Source: Lunularia cruciata (lineage: Eukaryota; Streptophyta; Marchantiopsida; Lunulariales; Lunulariaceae). Taken from it: a DNA stretch of 64,000 nucleotides. The stretch covers positions 35,655,001 to 35,719,000 of the forward strand of contig OX419755.1 in assembly GCA_948567375.1 (NCBI GenBank). The letters are read 5' to 3'. The notes under the pieces were generated by a model. It was not told the DNA's origin, searched no databases, and saw only the letters and a program-made list of their open reading frames with translations. Position 1 is the first letter of the stretch. Each line of letters begins with the position of its first letter. Positions 21,554 to 33,743 of the stretch are shown here, one piece after another. A program made the position numbers and the translations under genes.

Positions 21554-23569
21554 ACTACTCTTGGATAATGCTGGAAATCCCTGTTCGATTCTTGAAACGC
21601 ATCTCTTTTACAGGATTCTTATGCGACGTTGTATGTACTGCCAGGAGAGTAAAGTTCAGTACCTACATGTTAGTTCCCTCGGCCTTTGTTCGCCAACACC
21701 TTTGTTTCGGTATCAAATGAGAATTCTTAGAGAAACGTTCGTATGTGCTTTTCTCTGTAGAGCAGCGAGCTCTTCCTGTCTTTCATGAAGCCTCAAAGTG
21801 AACGGGCAGTTTATGTCGTCTTCGAAGTATACAGCTCTACTCGCAGTAGTACAATCGACAGTTGGTACCAAATATCAAGCGGGACAGATGGCTTAGTACG
21901 AGTCGAATTCTGGAAATTAAGGACTCTAGCCCGGATCCTAGTTGTATTCTAGCCCGGATCCTGATATGCCGGAGATCCAGATGCAGTACGAAGAGGTTGT
22001 CAAAGTTGCCAGACTTGGTGCACTCTTGTAGTAGTTTCGGAGACACGACCCTCTGGGCACTTTACGTCCTTGCCTCGACCATCCCTTTCTCAGTCCGTAT
22101 AAGTACCAGGATCTTGTAGAGAACTGTCACCGCGTAGCTTTTGACGAGAGAGAAGATATGTCTAAACTTAGGTTCACGCCTTCACTCAACTTCACGATAT
22201 ATCAGATGATGGTCGTAACTGCCATGGTTGCTGCCACGATTGTTAAAGTTCACGGAATCCACACGTTTCAAGTTTCTATGCGGTCTCCGAACGCTTACTC
22301 GACGACGGGACTTTGCTAGAGTCCGTGCCAATTCGACAGATGATCGCAGTTCCTAGCAAGAAATTTGTCCTATAAACCAAACTCTACGTGAAATACATGG
22401 GCAACACGCATTTAATGCAGGGATTACGCAGCATAGGCATCAGACGACCTTAGCATCAGGCTTTTTCAATCTTCTTTCTCCACATTTCATTGAGTTTTGC
22501 ACAACATTCTCTCTCTCCGGGAAAAGTGGTATAGTGAAGGTTTAGATTAACGCATGCACTGGAAGATATGACTCATGCATACAAGAGTAATTTCCTCTTG
22601 TGAGCAACTCCAGATGTTCACAACTGCCACTCCGATGACCTTGTGCATATTCAAAGGAAAAGAGAGGTTTGAGATCAGAACCGATCCTGTCTCAGAAGTA
22701 GAAAATGCTCGGCGACGGAAACTAGTTAACTCGCAGGGTATCGGGTTTAAGTTCCGGGGACCCGAATGGATGAGATGCGTGATCCTACTCTGCAAAGACT
22801 ACTACAGTAGATTGGCTCTTTACCGTGGGAGAAACCATGGTACAGATCCCGTGGTGCGCGCAATTAGCACAACTGTACAGTACACACTGACGGTATCAAC
22901 CGGTGTTGATGACAGTTGATACCAACTACAGAAACACAGCCACCTGTACAGAGCACAATCCTGACAGGCAGTTGACAGTCATCCGCCTAAAAGTGAAGAC
23001 ACTACGAACCAAAGTACGAACTATAAGTGGAAGATCTCCCCGTAGATCCCTACGGTGCTCCCCTACGGCTGACCTCGGGGCACAGTCCAAGCAGCGGTTT
23101 TACAGTGGGACAAATCTGCTGTCGGGCTTAAACTGTGCTTAAAGTAGTTTGCGGGTGTCCTCAAGTGCACGTCGTTGACCGACGTTTACCTCTCAGTGTT
23201 GGGGCTTCGCACGTCATGTAGATCGCCTTCGGAAAATTGCCCACCTCTCAAGGTTGACCACCATGAGTCCAAACCAATGGTCCAGTTAACGTGAAGATTC
23301 GACTTCTGTGGTCCCACTAATTAACAGTGAAGACCACGATCAAGGGCTGACCTGACCTGACCATTTGTGGGTTCACAAGGCCGCGAGTTTCTCGAGTTTG
23401 AATATTAAAAATCGTACTAGGTTTTGTTCGGTTGTACTATTGCCTTGTACAATATCCGACCACATCACAAATCATATTATGAATGAAGAAGGCGACCGCG
23501 TAGGAAAAACGATGGATGGGTAGACCCCATTAAGCCTTACAAAGGAGAGATAAAAAAGGTAACATGGGG

Positions 23570-25176
23570 CTAAGCCCCAAGAGAGTCTATATGAGAAATC
23601 TGCCCTTCCGCATCTAAGATATCAGTGCTATGCAAGTAGTACTGTCTACACACAACTAGGACACCCGAAGAAACATCATCTAATGTGATTGCTCTCCTAT
23701 GGATTGCATCAACCAATGCCCTCTGTAGAGCAATGGACACACGCTGTCTGAAATATGCTACAAAGTATGAGAGTGGTACACCTTGGTGTCTAACATGATA
23801 AGCTCTTGTGCACTGCCTGACAAATGTGTCAAATGCCGTGTCCATAGTTCCATATAACTCAAAGGCTAGAGGAACAAAGAGGTGACCCCGTTGCATGCCC
23901 CTATACTAGGAGACCTTACGACCTATTGCTACACTCGCCGCCCATCCAGGGGGATGGGTAACCACTCCCTCCAAAATTGTATCCCGCATAAGGTTCATAA
24001 CCATGACATCCGCCACTGTCACCTGATCATCTCGGACCAAGTATAAGTTTGCCTTGACACGTGTCGTTTGCAAAGCGTACAAATGCTCCCTCCAAGCCAA
24101 GTGTCTACTCTCTTGTGCCATAGCAAACGCTATGTCCCTAATTGCATCATGGGTAGCTATCCTTGGTCCTCCAAAAGGACACCGTGTTATGTAGACCGCA
24201 ATTGCATCTAGTGTAGAACCACACTCACAAGTGAGTATGAAGATGCAGATGGGTGGACCAAACCTAGGCAAAACCTCATCGCTGTAGAGAAAGTAACTGG
24301 TGCAAGTCAGAATACCCTAATGCACGGTCGAGCTAGGATCCAAAAGCTTGCACCCTTACCGGAGCAAGAGCAAAGATGTGCTCTAGTAGCATGAGGAATG
24401 GACGAGTCGACTAAGAGAGAATGTAACGTATGCTCACACTGTTGCTCCATCAAGGAAGACTGTAAACCTCTAGTCCAATTTGACGATAATGAAGCAAAAG
24501 GTGGAAAATCCTCTTGTGCTTGTGAGAATAGACCATCTCTTGTCTGCCGCAATAACACCTGGAGAGAAAAGGATACTCCCTCCACCTCTGTCACATAAGT
24601 CTCCAAAACTAGCCTATCAACAACCACAAAGCAAGAGGAAAGTAAGGGTGCCGAGAGAGCACAACTACCCAAAAATGCTATAGGTGCCATCTACTCCATA
24701 GAAAGCAAGCCAACCCCACCACAGGAGATTGGCAGAGTCGTCTGTCTACGTGCCAAATCTCTTGTCACACACTCAAAAGTCCCTAGTCCAATAATATCAC
24801 CAAAGACTCCCATAATCCTCCAATCAAATGCACTCAGACGTGATAGGAAGGACGGTGAGGGGAGAACTGTATGGATGAGGTAGGATGGTCGATGAGAAAT
24901 TCTGGAGGAGAGTATACCAAATGCCACCTATGGATCTCCTAGTAATGGAAGGTAATTCACATGGAGAACATCCTCTGCAAGGGCAATGTCTAAGAAGCAT
25001 GAGACAAATCCTCCGATCCTATTGGCACTCCAAGAACATGAAGTCCATATGTGGATGTGATACACTCCTTTGGAAGCTCAAGGTGGGGAGGGATACCTAT
25101 AGGGGACCATGCCCTACAATTTGACACCTTGACTCTCAAGCCTACTAAATGTAGCTCGGTAGTCAAGTAGTCAAAG
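23570..25176 (-). pseudogene. LINE reverse transcriptase C-terminal part
   Basis: Minus strand. Just after the break it reads LTTELHLVGLRVKVSNCRAW, the RT thumb-side pattern that follows the catalytic loop. Near 24760-24640 comes LPISCGGVGLL then APIAFLGSC, a string common after the RT domain in LINE polyproteins. At 24271-23906 are CECG, RCPFGG and HDAIRD, matching the C-terminal zinc-like motif of such proteins; the usual His is replaced by Tyr (VYITRC). At least three stops or frameshifts separate these pieces, so it is dead. The open frames at 23570-24927 are parts of this one protein, not separate genes. Confidence 0.8.
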
Positions 25177-25588
25177 TGTAAAAGACCAAATCCGAGGAGA
25201 GAAATAAGAGAATGGAAACTCACATTGGGACGCTTGAATGAGGGAAAACTCTGAATGCCTAGCATGAGCTTTGGCTTTGGTATTTATAGGTAGCATACAA
25301 GGCCCTTGAGAAGCTTCTCAAGAAGCTTCCTCAAGCCACTTTCTTAGAGTGCAAGCCAAGTTAACTAGGAAGCTTCTCAAGAAGCTTCCTTCTAGAATCC
25401 GCCTACTTGGCATGCAAGCTAAGCTAGTTAGAAGCTTCTAGAAGCTACTTACTTGAGGTGCAAGCTAAGCTAGCTGGGAAACTTGCCAAGAAGCTTCCTA
25501 GATACTTCGAGAATATTCTAGGCTAATTTGTCTTATTTGCTACTTTGTAAGCCCGACTAACTTTGTCGCTAAACTCCATATTGTTACA
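25177..25588 (-). repeat. 3' LTR of family-A copy 2
   Basis: 412 bp, TGTAAAAGACC to ATTGTTACA on the plus strand. Heat-shock-element match TTCGAGAATATTC at 25506-25518. Confidence 0.95.
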
Positions 25589-25599
25589 TATTCCCCCGC

Positions 25600-27640
25600 C
25601 GCTAGTTGGTGAGGTCCTCATCACCAGTGAAGCTTTGAATTCTTGGATGGCCGTCTGTGCATTCTAGAGGTGAGAAAGAGGTTCCTATGTGGCATCATGA
25701 AGGGGATACTTTTTGCAAAGAACCTTGTACTCCATATGTTGGCGACGGCCTCATTGAATATGGCGACGTGCAAGGATACGATCAACTTCGTACTCCTCAT
25801 GATCATTGATAGGGATAGGAAGAGGGAGAGGTTGGACTCAAGAGGAAAAGGAAGAGGGATTAGGAACAAAGGGTTTCAACTTGGAAACATAAAAGACAGG
25901 ATGGATGCACATGTGACAAGGCAAGGCAAGTCAATAAGCAACGGGAGAGACAATTTGGGTGATATCAAAGGGTCCTATCCAATTAGGGGCAAATTTATGA
26001 ACTTGGGTATCAAGTGGGAGAGGAAGGTTATTAGAGGATAGCATGACTTTATCACCAACTTCAAAGGTGAGATCACGACGATGGTAGTCCGCATATTGTT
26101 TTTGGCGATTCTGAGCAACAAGGAGGTGAGACTTTGCTTGTTGGAGAGATTGAGATATAATGGCCAAGAATGTGGAAATATGAGGAACCTGAGATGGAGT
26201 GGAAGCAAGATGAGAATCAGGAACAAGCTGATCTTGGCCAAAATCGAGAAAGAAAGGAGAAAATCCAGTGCTTTCTTGTTTAGAATTGTTGTATGTAAAT
26301 TTTGCAGCTGCAAGACATTCGTCCCAATTGGTATGGTGGATGTTGACAAAGGCACGCAACATATCCTCCAATGTACGATTTGCACGTTCAGTTTGTCCAT
26401 CAGTTTGAGGATGATAGGACGTGGACAAAGCAAGCTTGGTGCCGAGTATCTGGAAGAGTGCTTTAGAAAACTTCCCATTAAATCAAGGATCACAATCGGA
26501 GATGAGTACACGTGGCATCCCATGATGCTTGAAGACATTGTCAAAGTAGATTTGTGCTAAGGTTGGAGCATCCACGGTATCATAGGTTGGAGCCAAGTGG
26601 ATTTGCTTACTAAATTTATCCACAAACACCACAATTGCAGTGTGTCCTTGTTTTGTCTTTGGCAAGGATATGATGAGATCCAAACTCACATGCTCCTAGC
26701 AAGCGGATGGAAGGGCGAGTGGTTGAAGGAGTCCACTCGGCTTTTGGTTGCTGACCTTGTTACATTGGCAGCTCTCACATGATCAGAAAAATTCTTAAAC
26801 ATCTCGTGTCATGTTGGGCCACCACCATTGACGTTGGAGGGTACCCAAGGTCTTGTCCACACCCATGTGACCAGCGATGGATAAATCATGGGCTTATTGA
26901 CGACACACAAGTCAAAGATCACCTTTAGCTAGGACATAGATCCGGTTCTCATGGAATAAAAGGCCCTCCTTGATGGAGAAGGTGTTGTACCCCTTATTGC
27001 ATGCCATAAGATGACCATGTACCATTTACAAGAAGGGATCTTGGTGTAGAGCTGACTGAAACTTGTTTTGGACCTTGGAGTCAACTAACACCATTGAAAT
27101 TGCCATTGTGATGAGAGGAAGAGACTTCAAATCAGGTCGTCGTGATAAAGCATCAAGGATGATATGGAACCAACCTAGTTTGTACTTAATTTTGATGTCA
27201 TATAGTTGGAGTTGTTCCTCCCATCGATGATGTCAACTCTTCATGTGTTCCAAGTGTAAGGTTTGCAACAATGGTTTGTGATCAGTTTGTATGATCACTT
27301 GTTTCCCCAAGAGGTAATGCCTCCATACCTTGGTGGCGTATACCATTGCAAGTTGTTTTTGATCTTGAGCAGAATAGTTTTGTTCAGCAATGTTGAGTTG
27401 GCAAGACACAAAGGCAATGGGATGGAGTCCATTTGGGAAGTCTTGTTGCAACACGGCTCTAATTGCAAAGTTAGAAGCATCAAAATCAACCACACAGGGT
27501 AGTTGAGGATCATATGGTTGAAGAATGGGTCTTGAAGATACCATATGCTTTAACTTCTAGAATGCTTCTTCATGCTTGGTGGTCCACTGCAAGCTCAAGT
27601 TCATTCCCAAGAGGTCAGTCAATGGTGCAGCCACATGAGC
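25600..27640 (-). pseudogene. RNase H, integrase and chromodomain of family-A copy 2
   Basis: RNase H strings DFDASNFAIRAVLQQ and QTDHKPLLQTL lie at 27544-27233. The W following MKSRHH is reached without the TGA present in copies 1 and 3. The integrase core is at 26689-25931 (VVFVDKFSKQIHLAPT, ISDCDP where sisters have ISDRDP, YHPQTDGQTERANRTLEDML, then FTYNNSKQESTGFSPFFLDF with Gln where copies 1 and 3 have TAG). The chromodomain region follows to about 25600. Stops interrupt the zinc site near 26780 and the region around 27000. Confidence 0.9.
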
Positions 27641-29187
27641 ATAATAATGGATGAACCGTTAGTAAAAACTGGCCAATCCATTGAATGCTTGTACCTTTGT
27701 AGCATCCTTTGGGGTAGGCCAATCAGTAATGGCCTTGATTTTCTCTGCTTCCATCTTGATCCCCTTTAATGAGATCTTATGACCCAAGAAGGTAACCTCC
27801 TTCTGCCAAAAGGCACACTTTGACTTCTTGCAGTAAACTTTCCATTATCGTAGTCATCTTAGTACTTCTTGCACATGATTCATGTGTTTTGCCTCTATCT
27901 TACTATAAATTAGATATCATCCAAGAACACCACCACGGGCCAATCCAATAGTCCATCCAACACTTGATGCATCTAATCTATGAAGATTGCTTGAGCATCA
28001 ATGAGTCCCAAAGGTAGAACTCTCCATTCAAAATGCTCATACCTTGTATGAAAGGCAGTCTTTTGCACATCCTCTCTATCAATAGGAATTTGCCAATAGC
28101 CGTTGCAAAGATTCAACTTGGAAAAGTAACGTGCTCCACTTAGTTGATCAAGCAAGTCATCAATTCAAGGCAAGGGATATGCATTCTTCATGGTTTGCTT
28201 ATTGAGCCCACAGTAATCAATACAAAAACAAAGTCCTCCATCCTTCTTTGGAACAAATAGTACCGGTGCTCCCAAGGAGAGGTACTATGTTGTATGAAAG
28301 TCCTTCTCCAACAACTCTATAAGTGTTATTTGCAACTCTTCCAACTCCTTTGGTGAGAGCCGATAGATTGGTCTACTCACTAGAGTACTCCTTGGCAATA
28401 ACTTGATCTTGAAGGGCATACCTTGATTGGAGGGTAATCCTTTTGGCAGATCATCCAGAAACATGCCTACAAACTCCTAAACTATCCAATCAACCATTGC
28501 TTGATGAGGCTCTTGGCCCTCCTCCGATTGTTCTTGTGTAATCGGCTTGATCCACACCGCAAATACAAACTTATCTTCCTCCAAAGCTTGCTCTATGGCT
28601 GCTTTACTAACCAACTTTCCTTCTAGGGACTCATCTCTCTTCCAAGCTTGCTCCATGGTTGCCTTCTTGGCAAATTTCCCATCTTGGGACTCCACTCCCT
28701 TCAAGGTTTGCTCTATGGCTACCTTCTTGACAAACTTCCCATCTTGGGATTGACTATTCTTAGGTGTCTTACTTAGAGGTGCCAGACAACCTAATCAGAA
28801 ATTCCTACCTTGGTGTTGTACTTGAATTTGGCGTCGGGTCCAATCAAATTGAACCCTATGACGTTCAAGCCAAGGTAGACCCAGAATGATATCATAGTGT
28901 AGAGGTGCTACTAAAAACCTCATACACTCCAAATACCCCTTCCCAATCTTGAAGGTAACAGGATGTGAGGTGCGGAATGTAGAACACTTTCTACCATCCA
29001 CCATCATCAAACTACTTCCAAACACTGGCTTGATAAGAATACCCAATTCCTTTTCTACTTGCATAGACATGCAATTCTTTGAACTTCCAAAATCAACCAA
29101 AATTCTACAACCCCAATTAGATATCGTACCTTGCAAGTGAAGAAAACTTGCATAGGTCGAGCCTTCAATCCCATTGGGACTAATCAA
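27641..29187 (-). pseudogene. Protease and reverse transcriptase of family-A copy 2
   Basis: Protease at 29187-28795 with ILVDFGSSKNC: the catalytic D-S-G is changed to D-F-G, which would disable it. The 20-residue linker repeat ([20 protein letters not shown]) spans about 28750-28580. RT pieces include [19 protein letters not shown] and FEWRVLPLGLIDAQ, with stops before and after. The catalytic FLDD region near 27930 is read in another frame. Confidence 0.9.
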
Positions 29188-29199
29188 GCTCCCAATAGG

Positions 29200-30119
29200 T
29201 GGCTCAAAATTTCCTACTAGGATTCCTTGTTTCCTTGATCATTCCACTCCACAACCTCCACTTGGACAACTTTTCAAGGTCATTTATTCTTGAGTGGACA
29301 TTCAACAATGTGATGCCCCAATTGGCAACAAGAGAAACAACCACTATTTTGTCGTAGTTTCTCTCTATTTGCCGTGCCAAGTGGTCTTTGTTGAATGGCA
29401 TCAATCTCCATTGGTATTGGCTCTTCCACTTGTGTGTAGTGTATTGGTAGGCTCTGTGGAGGTCGAGGTCGAGACCAAGTTGTTGCCACCAAGGAATCAA
29501 AACGTTCGGCCAACCGCATGGTTTCCTCCAAGTGTTGTGACTCTCGTATGGTTACCTCTAATTTGGTTCTTGCCTTGAAGCCCCTGACAAATCCATCCAA
29601 AGCTTCACCTTCCAGTATATCTGGAATTTACATGATGGTGTTTTGGAACTGTGTGATGTAACTTCTTATAGAGCCAATCTGTTTCAACACTGCCAACTTA
29701 TCCCGTGCAGCTTGTGTGGTATTTATAGCTTGGAACCAACTAATTATTGTGCTCTTGAATTCTACCCATGTCAAGATTTGTGCAACCCTTTGTTGTTCAG
29801 CTCGCTCCACTCGGAATCTCCACCATAGCTTTGCTACTCTATCCAATAGGCTAGAAGCCAAGAGAATCTGTTTCCGCTCGTCTTGTAGATTGGTAGCTTC
29901 AAAGTAACATTCAAAATCAAACACAAAATTCTCAATTGCACCTAGAAGATTTTTGCCTTCAAATACCTTGGGTTTAGGGAATCTGATCCGATCTTCTCCT
30001 TCTTGAATTGGTACTCTCTCCACTTGCTCTTGTCATCAAAGATCTCGTTCATCCAACAATTGAGTAAGGTGCTCAATTTTTTGCTGCATAGCAAGAATAA
30101 CATCGGGTATTTTCACCAT
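29200..30119 (-). pseudogene. gag of family-A copy 2
   Basis: Starts at the ATG on the minus strand at 30119, homologous to the other copies. Core motifs FPKPKVFEGKNLLGAIENFV and FEATNLQDERKQILLASSLL are at 30023-29840. The CCHC knuckle near 29340 reads CFSCCQLGHHIVECPL with all four metal ligands present. One stop lies near 30030 and another near 29630. Confidence 0.88.
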
Positions 30120-30390
30120 GGTTGCTACTCTATCACACCACTCCCAATCTATCTAATTTATTAATACATAGAAACAACACATCCATTGTTCTCCATAAGT
30201 TACAACTGGAAGCACCAAGGGTTCCTCAAATTTGGTGATCATATGCAGAAAGTCTTGTCCAAAGTGCGAGGTGATGAATTGTGTGAAACGATGCTTGGGT
30301 AGTATTTGGATGTGAAAATCCCAATGGTTTGGTGGAAGTGGATTTGGTGGTCCATAAATTCCATCCATCCCATTTTTGCTCTGATACCAA

Positions 30391-30802
30391 TGTAAAAAAC
30401 CAAATCCAAAGAGAGAAATAGGAGAATGGAAACTCACATTGGGACACTTAAATGAGGGAAAACTCCAAATGCCTAGCATGAGCTTTGGCTTTGGTATTTA
30501 TAGGTAGCATACAAGGCCATTGAGAAGCTTCTCAAGAAACTTCCTCAAGCCGCTTTCTTAGAGTGCAAGCCAAGTTAACTAGGAAGCTTCTCAAGAAGCT
30601 TCCTTCTAGAAGCCTTCTACTTGGCGTGCAAACTAAGCTAGTTAGAAGCTTCTAGAAGCTACTTACTTGAGGTGCAAGCTAAGCTAGCCGAGAAGCTTGC
30701 CAAGAAGCTTCTTAGATACTTCCAGAATATTCTAGGCTAATTTGTCTTATTTGCTACTTTGTAAGCCCGACTAACTTTGTTGCTAAACTCCATATTGTTA
30801 CA
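30391..30802 (-). repeat. 5' LTR of family-A copy 2
   Basis: 412 bp. On the minus strand it has GAATATTCTGGAA (30732-30720), GAAGCTTC blocks and TATAAATA (30502-30495). Confidence 0.95.
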
Positions 30803-30868
30803 CAAAGGCCTACCTAATTTGATCTATAGGGCCTACGATGTATGTACATCTGCTAAGAAGAGAAATAC
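30803..30868 (-). pseudogene. 66-bp LINE fragment between two chromoviruses (RT catalytic loop)
   Basis: Read with its flanks on the minus strand, this continues the RT: FLFLADVH then decayed sequence before GRP. By position this is the [FL]ADD catalytic loop, here with the second Asp replaced by Val and two stops following. The target duplications AATAC and CAAAG are its two ends. Confidence 0.75.
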
Positions 30869-31222
30869 TGTAACAATATGGAGTTTAGCGACAAAGTTAG
30901 TCGGGCTTACGAAGTAGCACAAAAGACAAAGTAGCCTAGAATATTCTGGAAGTCTCTAGGAAGCTTCTTGGGAAGCTTCTCGATTAGCTTAGCTTGCATG
31001 CCAAGTAGGCGGCTTCTAGAAGGAAGCTTCTTGAGAAGCTTCCTAGTTAACTTGGCTTGCACTCTAAGAAAGCGGCTTGAGGAAGCTTCTTGAGAAGCTT
31101 CTCAAGGGCCTATAAATACCAAAGCCAAAGCTCATGCTAGGCATTCAGAATTTTCCCTCATTCAAGTGTCCCAATGTGAGTTTCCATTCTCCTATTTCTC
31201 TCCTCGGATTCGGTCTTTTACA
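30869..31222 (+). repeat. 5' LTR of family-A copy 3
   Basis: 354 bp. Lacks about 12 bp (TTGTATGCTACC) directly upstream of the TATA box that the 3' LTR and other copies have, but keeps a GAAGCTTCTTGA block the 3' LTR lost. The equal lengths are thus coincidental. Confidence 0.93.
30939..31118 (+). promoter_or_regulatory. Predicted heat-shock-element promoter, copy 3
   Basis: GAATATTCTGGAA at 30939-30951, repeated GAAGCTTC blocks to about 31103, TATAAATA at 31111-31118. The last GAA/TTC block ends only a few bases above the TATA box. Confidence 0.6.
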
Positions 31223-31223
31223 T

Positions 31224-31235
31224 TGGTATCAGAGC
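31224..31235 (+). other. Primer-binding site, initiator tRNA-Met
   Basis: TGGTATCAGAGC starts one base after the LTR; this is the canonical plant retroelement site complementary to the 3' end of initiator tRNA-Met. Confidence 0.92.
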
Positions 31236-31492
31236 AAAAATGGGATGGATGGAATTTATGGACCACCAAATCCACTTCCACCAAACCATTGGGATTTTTG
31301 CGTCCAAATACTACCCAAGCATCGTTTCACATAGTTTATCACCTCACACCTTGGACAAGATTTTCTACATATGATCACCATATCTGAGGAACCCTTGGTG
31401 CTTCCGGTTGTAACTTATGGAGAACGGTGGACGTGCTGTTTCTATGTGTTAATAAATTAGATAGATTGGGAGTGGTGTGATAGAGGGCAACC

Positions 31493-32397
31493 ATGGCGGC
31501 AATACCTGATGTTATCTTTGCTATGCAACAACAAATTGAGCACCTTACTCGATTGTTGGATGAACGAGATCTTTGACAACAAGAGCAAGTGGAGAGAGTA
31601 CCATTCGAGAAGGAGAAGATCGGATCAGATTCCCTAAACCCAAGGTATTTGAAGGCAAGAATCTCTCGGGTGCAATGGAGAATTTTGTGTTTGATTGTGA
31701 ACGTTATTTTGAAGCTACCAATCTACAAGATGAGCAAAAATAGATTCTCTTGGCTTCTAGCCAATTGGATGGAGTAGCAAAGCTATGGTGGAGATTTCGA
31801 GTGGAGCAAGCCAAACAACAAATGGTTGCACCAATCTTGACATGGGCAGAATTCAAGAGCGCAATAATCAGTCGGTTCCAAGCTATAAATGCCACACGAG
31901 CTGCACGGGATAAGTTGGCAGAGTTGAAACAGATTGGCTCTGTAAGAAGTTACATCACGCAGTTCCAAAACACCATCATGCAAATTCCAAATATTTTGGA
32001 AGGTGAAGCTCTAGATCTATTCGTGAGGGGCTTGAAGGCAAGAACCAAATTGGAGGTAACCATGCAAGAGCCACAACACTTGGAGGAAGCCATGCGGTTG
32101 GCCGAACGTTTTGATTCCTTGGTGGTAACAACTTGGTCTTGACCTCGACCCCCACAAAGCCTACCAATACACTACACACAAGTGGAGGAGCCAGCACCAA
32201 TGGAGATTGATGCAATTCAACAAAGACCATTGGGCATGGCAGACAGGGAGAAACTACAACAAAATGGTGGTTGTTTTTATTGTCGCCAATTGGGGCATCG
32301 CATTGCTGAATGTCCACTTAAGAATGGACAACCTCGACAAGTTGCCCAAGTGGAGGTTGTGGAGCGGAATGATCAGGGAAACAAGGAATCCCTGTAG
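31493..32397 (+). pseudogene. gag of family-A copy 3
   Basis: ATG at 31493 (MAAIPDVIFAMQQQ). TGA at about 31575 replaces an Arg codon and TAG at about 31741 a Gln codon. The capsid core (WWRFRVEQAKQQMVAPILTW) is open at 31750-32142. A TGA follows in TTWS*PRP. The zinc knuckle CFYCRQLGHRIAECPL (about 32271-32318) is intact. The stop at about 32395 precedes the protease frame by a short gap; sisters suggest gag and pol were one long frame. Confidence 0.88.
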
Positions 32398-32423
32398 GAG
32401 ATTTCAAGCCGCATACTGGGAGC

Positions 32424-33743
32424 TTGATTAGTCCCAATGGGATTGAAGGCTCGACCTATGCAAGTCTGCTTCACTTGCAAGGTATGATATCTAATAAGGG
32501 TTGTAGGATTTTAGTTGATTCTGGAAGTTCAGAGAATTGTATGTCGATGCAAGTAGCAAAGGAATTGTGTATTCCTATCAAGCCAGTGTTTGGAAGTAGT
32601 TTGATGATGGCGGATGGTAGAAAGGGTTCTGCATTCCGCACCTCGCATCCTATTACCTTCAAGATTGGGAAAGAGTATTTGGAGTGTATGAGGTTTGTAG
32701 TGGCACCTCTACACTATGATATCATTCTGGGTCTACCTTGGCTTGACTGTCATAAGGTTCAATTTGATTGGACACGACGCCAAATTCAAGTACAACACCA
32801 AGGTAGGAATTTCCGATTAGGTTTTCTGGCACCTCTGAGTAAGACACCTAAGAATAGTCAGTCCCAAGATGGGAAGTTTGTTGAGAAGGTAGCCATAGAG
32901 CAAATCTGGAAGGGAGATGAGTCCCAGGATGGGAAGTTTGCCAAGAAGGCAACCATGGAGCAAGCTTGGAAGAGAGATGAGTCCCTAGAAGGGAAGTTTG
33001 TTAAGGAAGCAGCCATAGAGCAAGCTTTGGAAGAAGATAAGTATGTATTCGCGGTGTGGATCAAGCCGATTGCACAAGAACAATCTGAGGAGGGCCAAGT
33101 GCCGCATCAAGCAATGGTTGATCGGATAGTTCAAGAGTTTGCAGATGTGTTTCCGGATGATCTGCCAAAGGGATTACCCTTCGATCGAGGTATGCCCTTC
33201 AAGATTGAGTTATTGCCAAGGAGTACTCCGATGAGTAGACCAATCTATCGTCTCTCACCAAAGGAGTTGGAGGAGTTGCGAACAACACTTATAGAGTTGT
33301 TGGAGAAGGATTTCATACAACATAGTACCTCTCCTTGGGGAGCACCGGTACTATTTGTTCCAAAGAAAGATGGAGGACTTCATTTCTGTATTGATTACCG
33401 TGGTCTCAATAAGCAAACCATGAAGAATGCACATCCCTTGCCTTGGATCAATGACTTACTTGATCGACTAAGTGGAGCACGTTACTTTTCCAAGTTGGAT
33501 CTTTGTAGCGGTTATTGGCAAATTCCGATTGATAGAGAGGATGTGCAAAAGACTACCTTTCGCATAAGGTATGGACATTTTGAGTGGAGAGTTCTACCTT
33601 TTGGACTCACTAATGCTCCAGCAGTCTTCATGGATCAAATGCATCAGGTGTTGGATGGACTAATGGATTGGTCAGTGGTGGTGTTCTTGGATGATATCTT
33701 AATCTATAGCAAGACAGAGGCAGAACACGTGAATCATGTGTGA
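32424..33743 (+). pseudogene. Protease-reverse transcriptase frame of family-A copy 3
   Basis: The 439-residue open frame has a retropepsin DSGSS at residues 32-36 and IILGLPWL near 100-107. A three-fold 20-residue repeat follows at residues 147-206 ([20 protein letters not shown] and two variants). Then come the RT motifs [51 protein letters not shown] and catalytic [14 protein letters not shown] near the end. A TGA at 33741 (Arg codon elsewhere) truncates it before the RT connection domain. It is the best-preserved pol piece of the family here. Confidence 0.93.

Larger units (their letters stand above)
18814..23472. other. Spacer or untranslated sequence, no firm gene
   Basis: Base composition is more balanced than in the repeat islands and open frames are short and unrelated to families I know. 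It may hold 3' UTR or introns of the AT-hook gene. It contains a perfect hairpin (20636-20678) and a tandem duplication (21316-21553). Confidence 0.5.
25177..30802 (-). mobile_element. Family-A chromovirus, copy 2
   Basis: Minus-strand element with two 412-bp LTRs (25177-25588 and 30391-30802) and a perfect target duplication CAAAG (25172-25176 and 30803-30807). The primer-binding site (GCTCTGATACCA on the plus strand, 30378-30389) is intact; the polypurine tract lies next to 25588. The coding region has the full gag to chromodomain order with scattered stops. Confidence 0.95.

Noticed and set aside
21930-21965. Short direct repeat TCTAGCCCGGATCCT, two copies
   Set aside because: Only 15 bases in two copies; too little to support a feature.
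23570-24927. Four consecutive minus-strand open frames that could be taken as host genes
   Set aside because: Their motifs line up as successive parts of one LINE protein (thumb region, GGLGL-like string, C-terminal Cys/His motif) with frameshifts between, and the element ends and duplications are visible.
31224-31235. tRNA gene fragment
   Set aside because: The match to initiator tRNA-Met is only the 12-base primer-binding site next to an LTR; no cloverleaf is present. No tRNA or rRNA gene was seen in the window.
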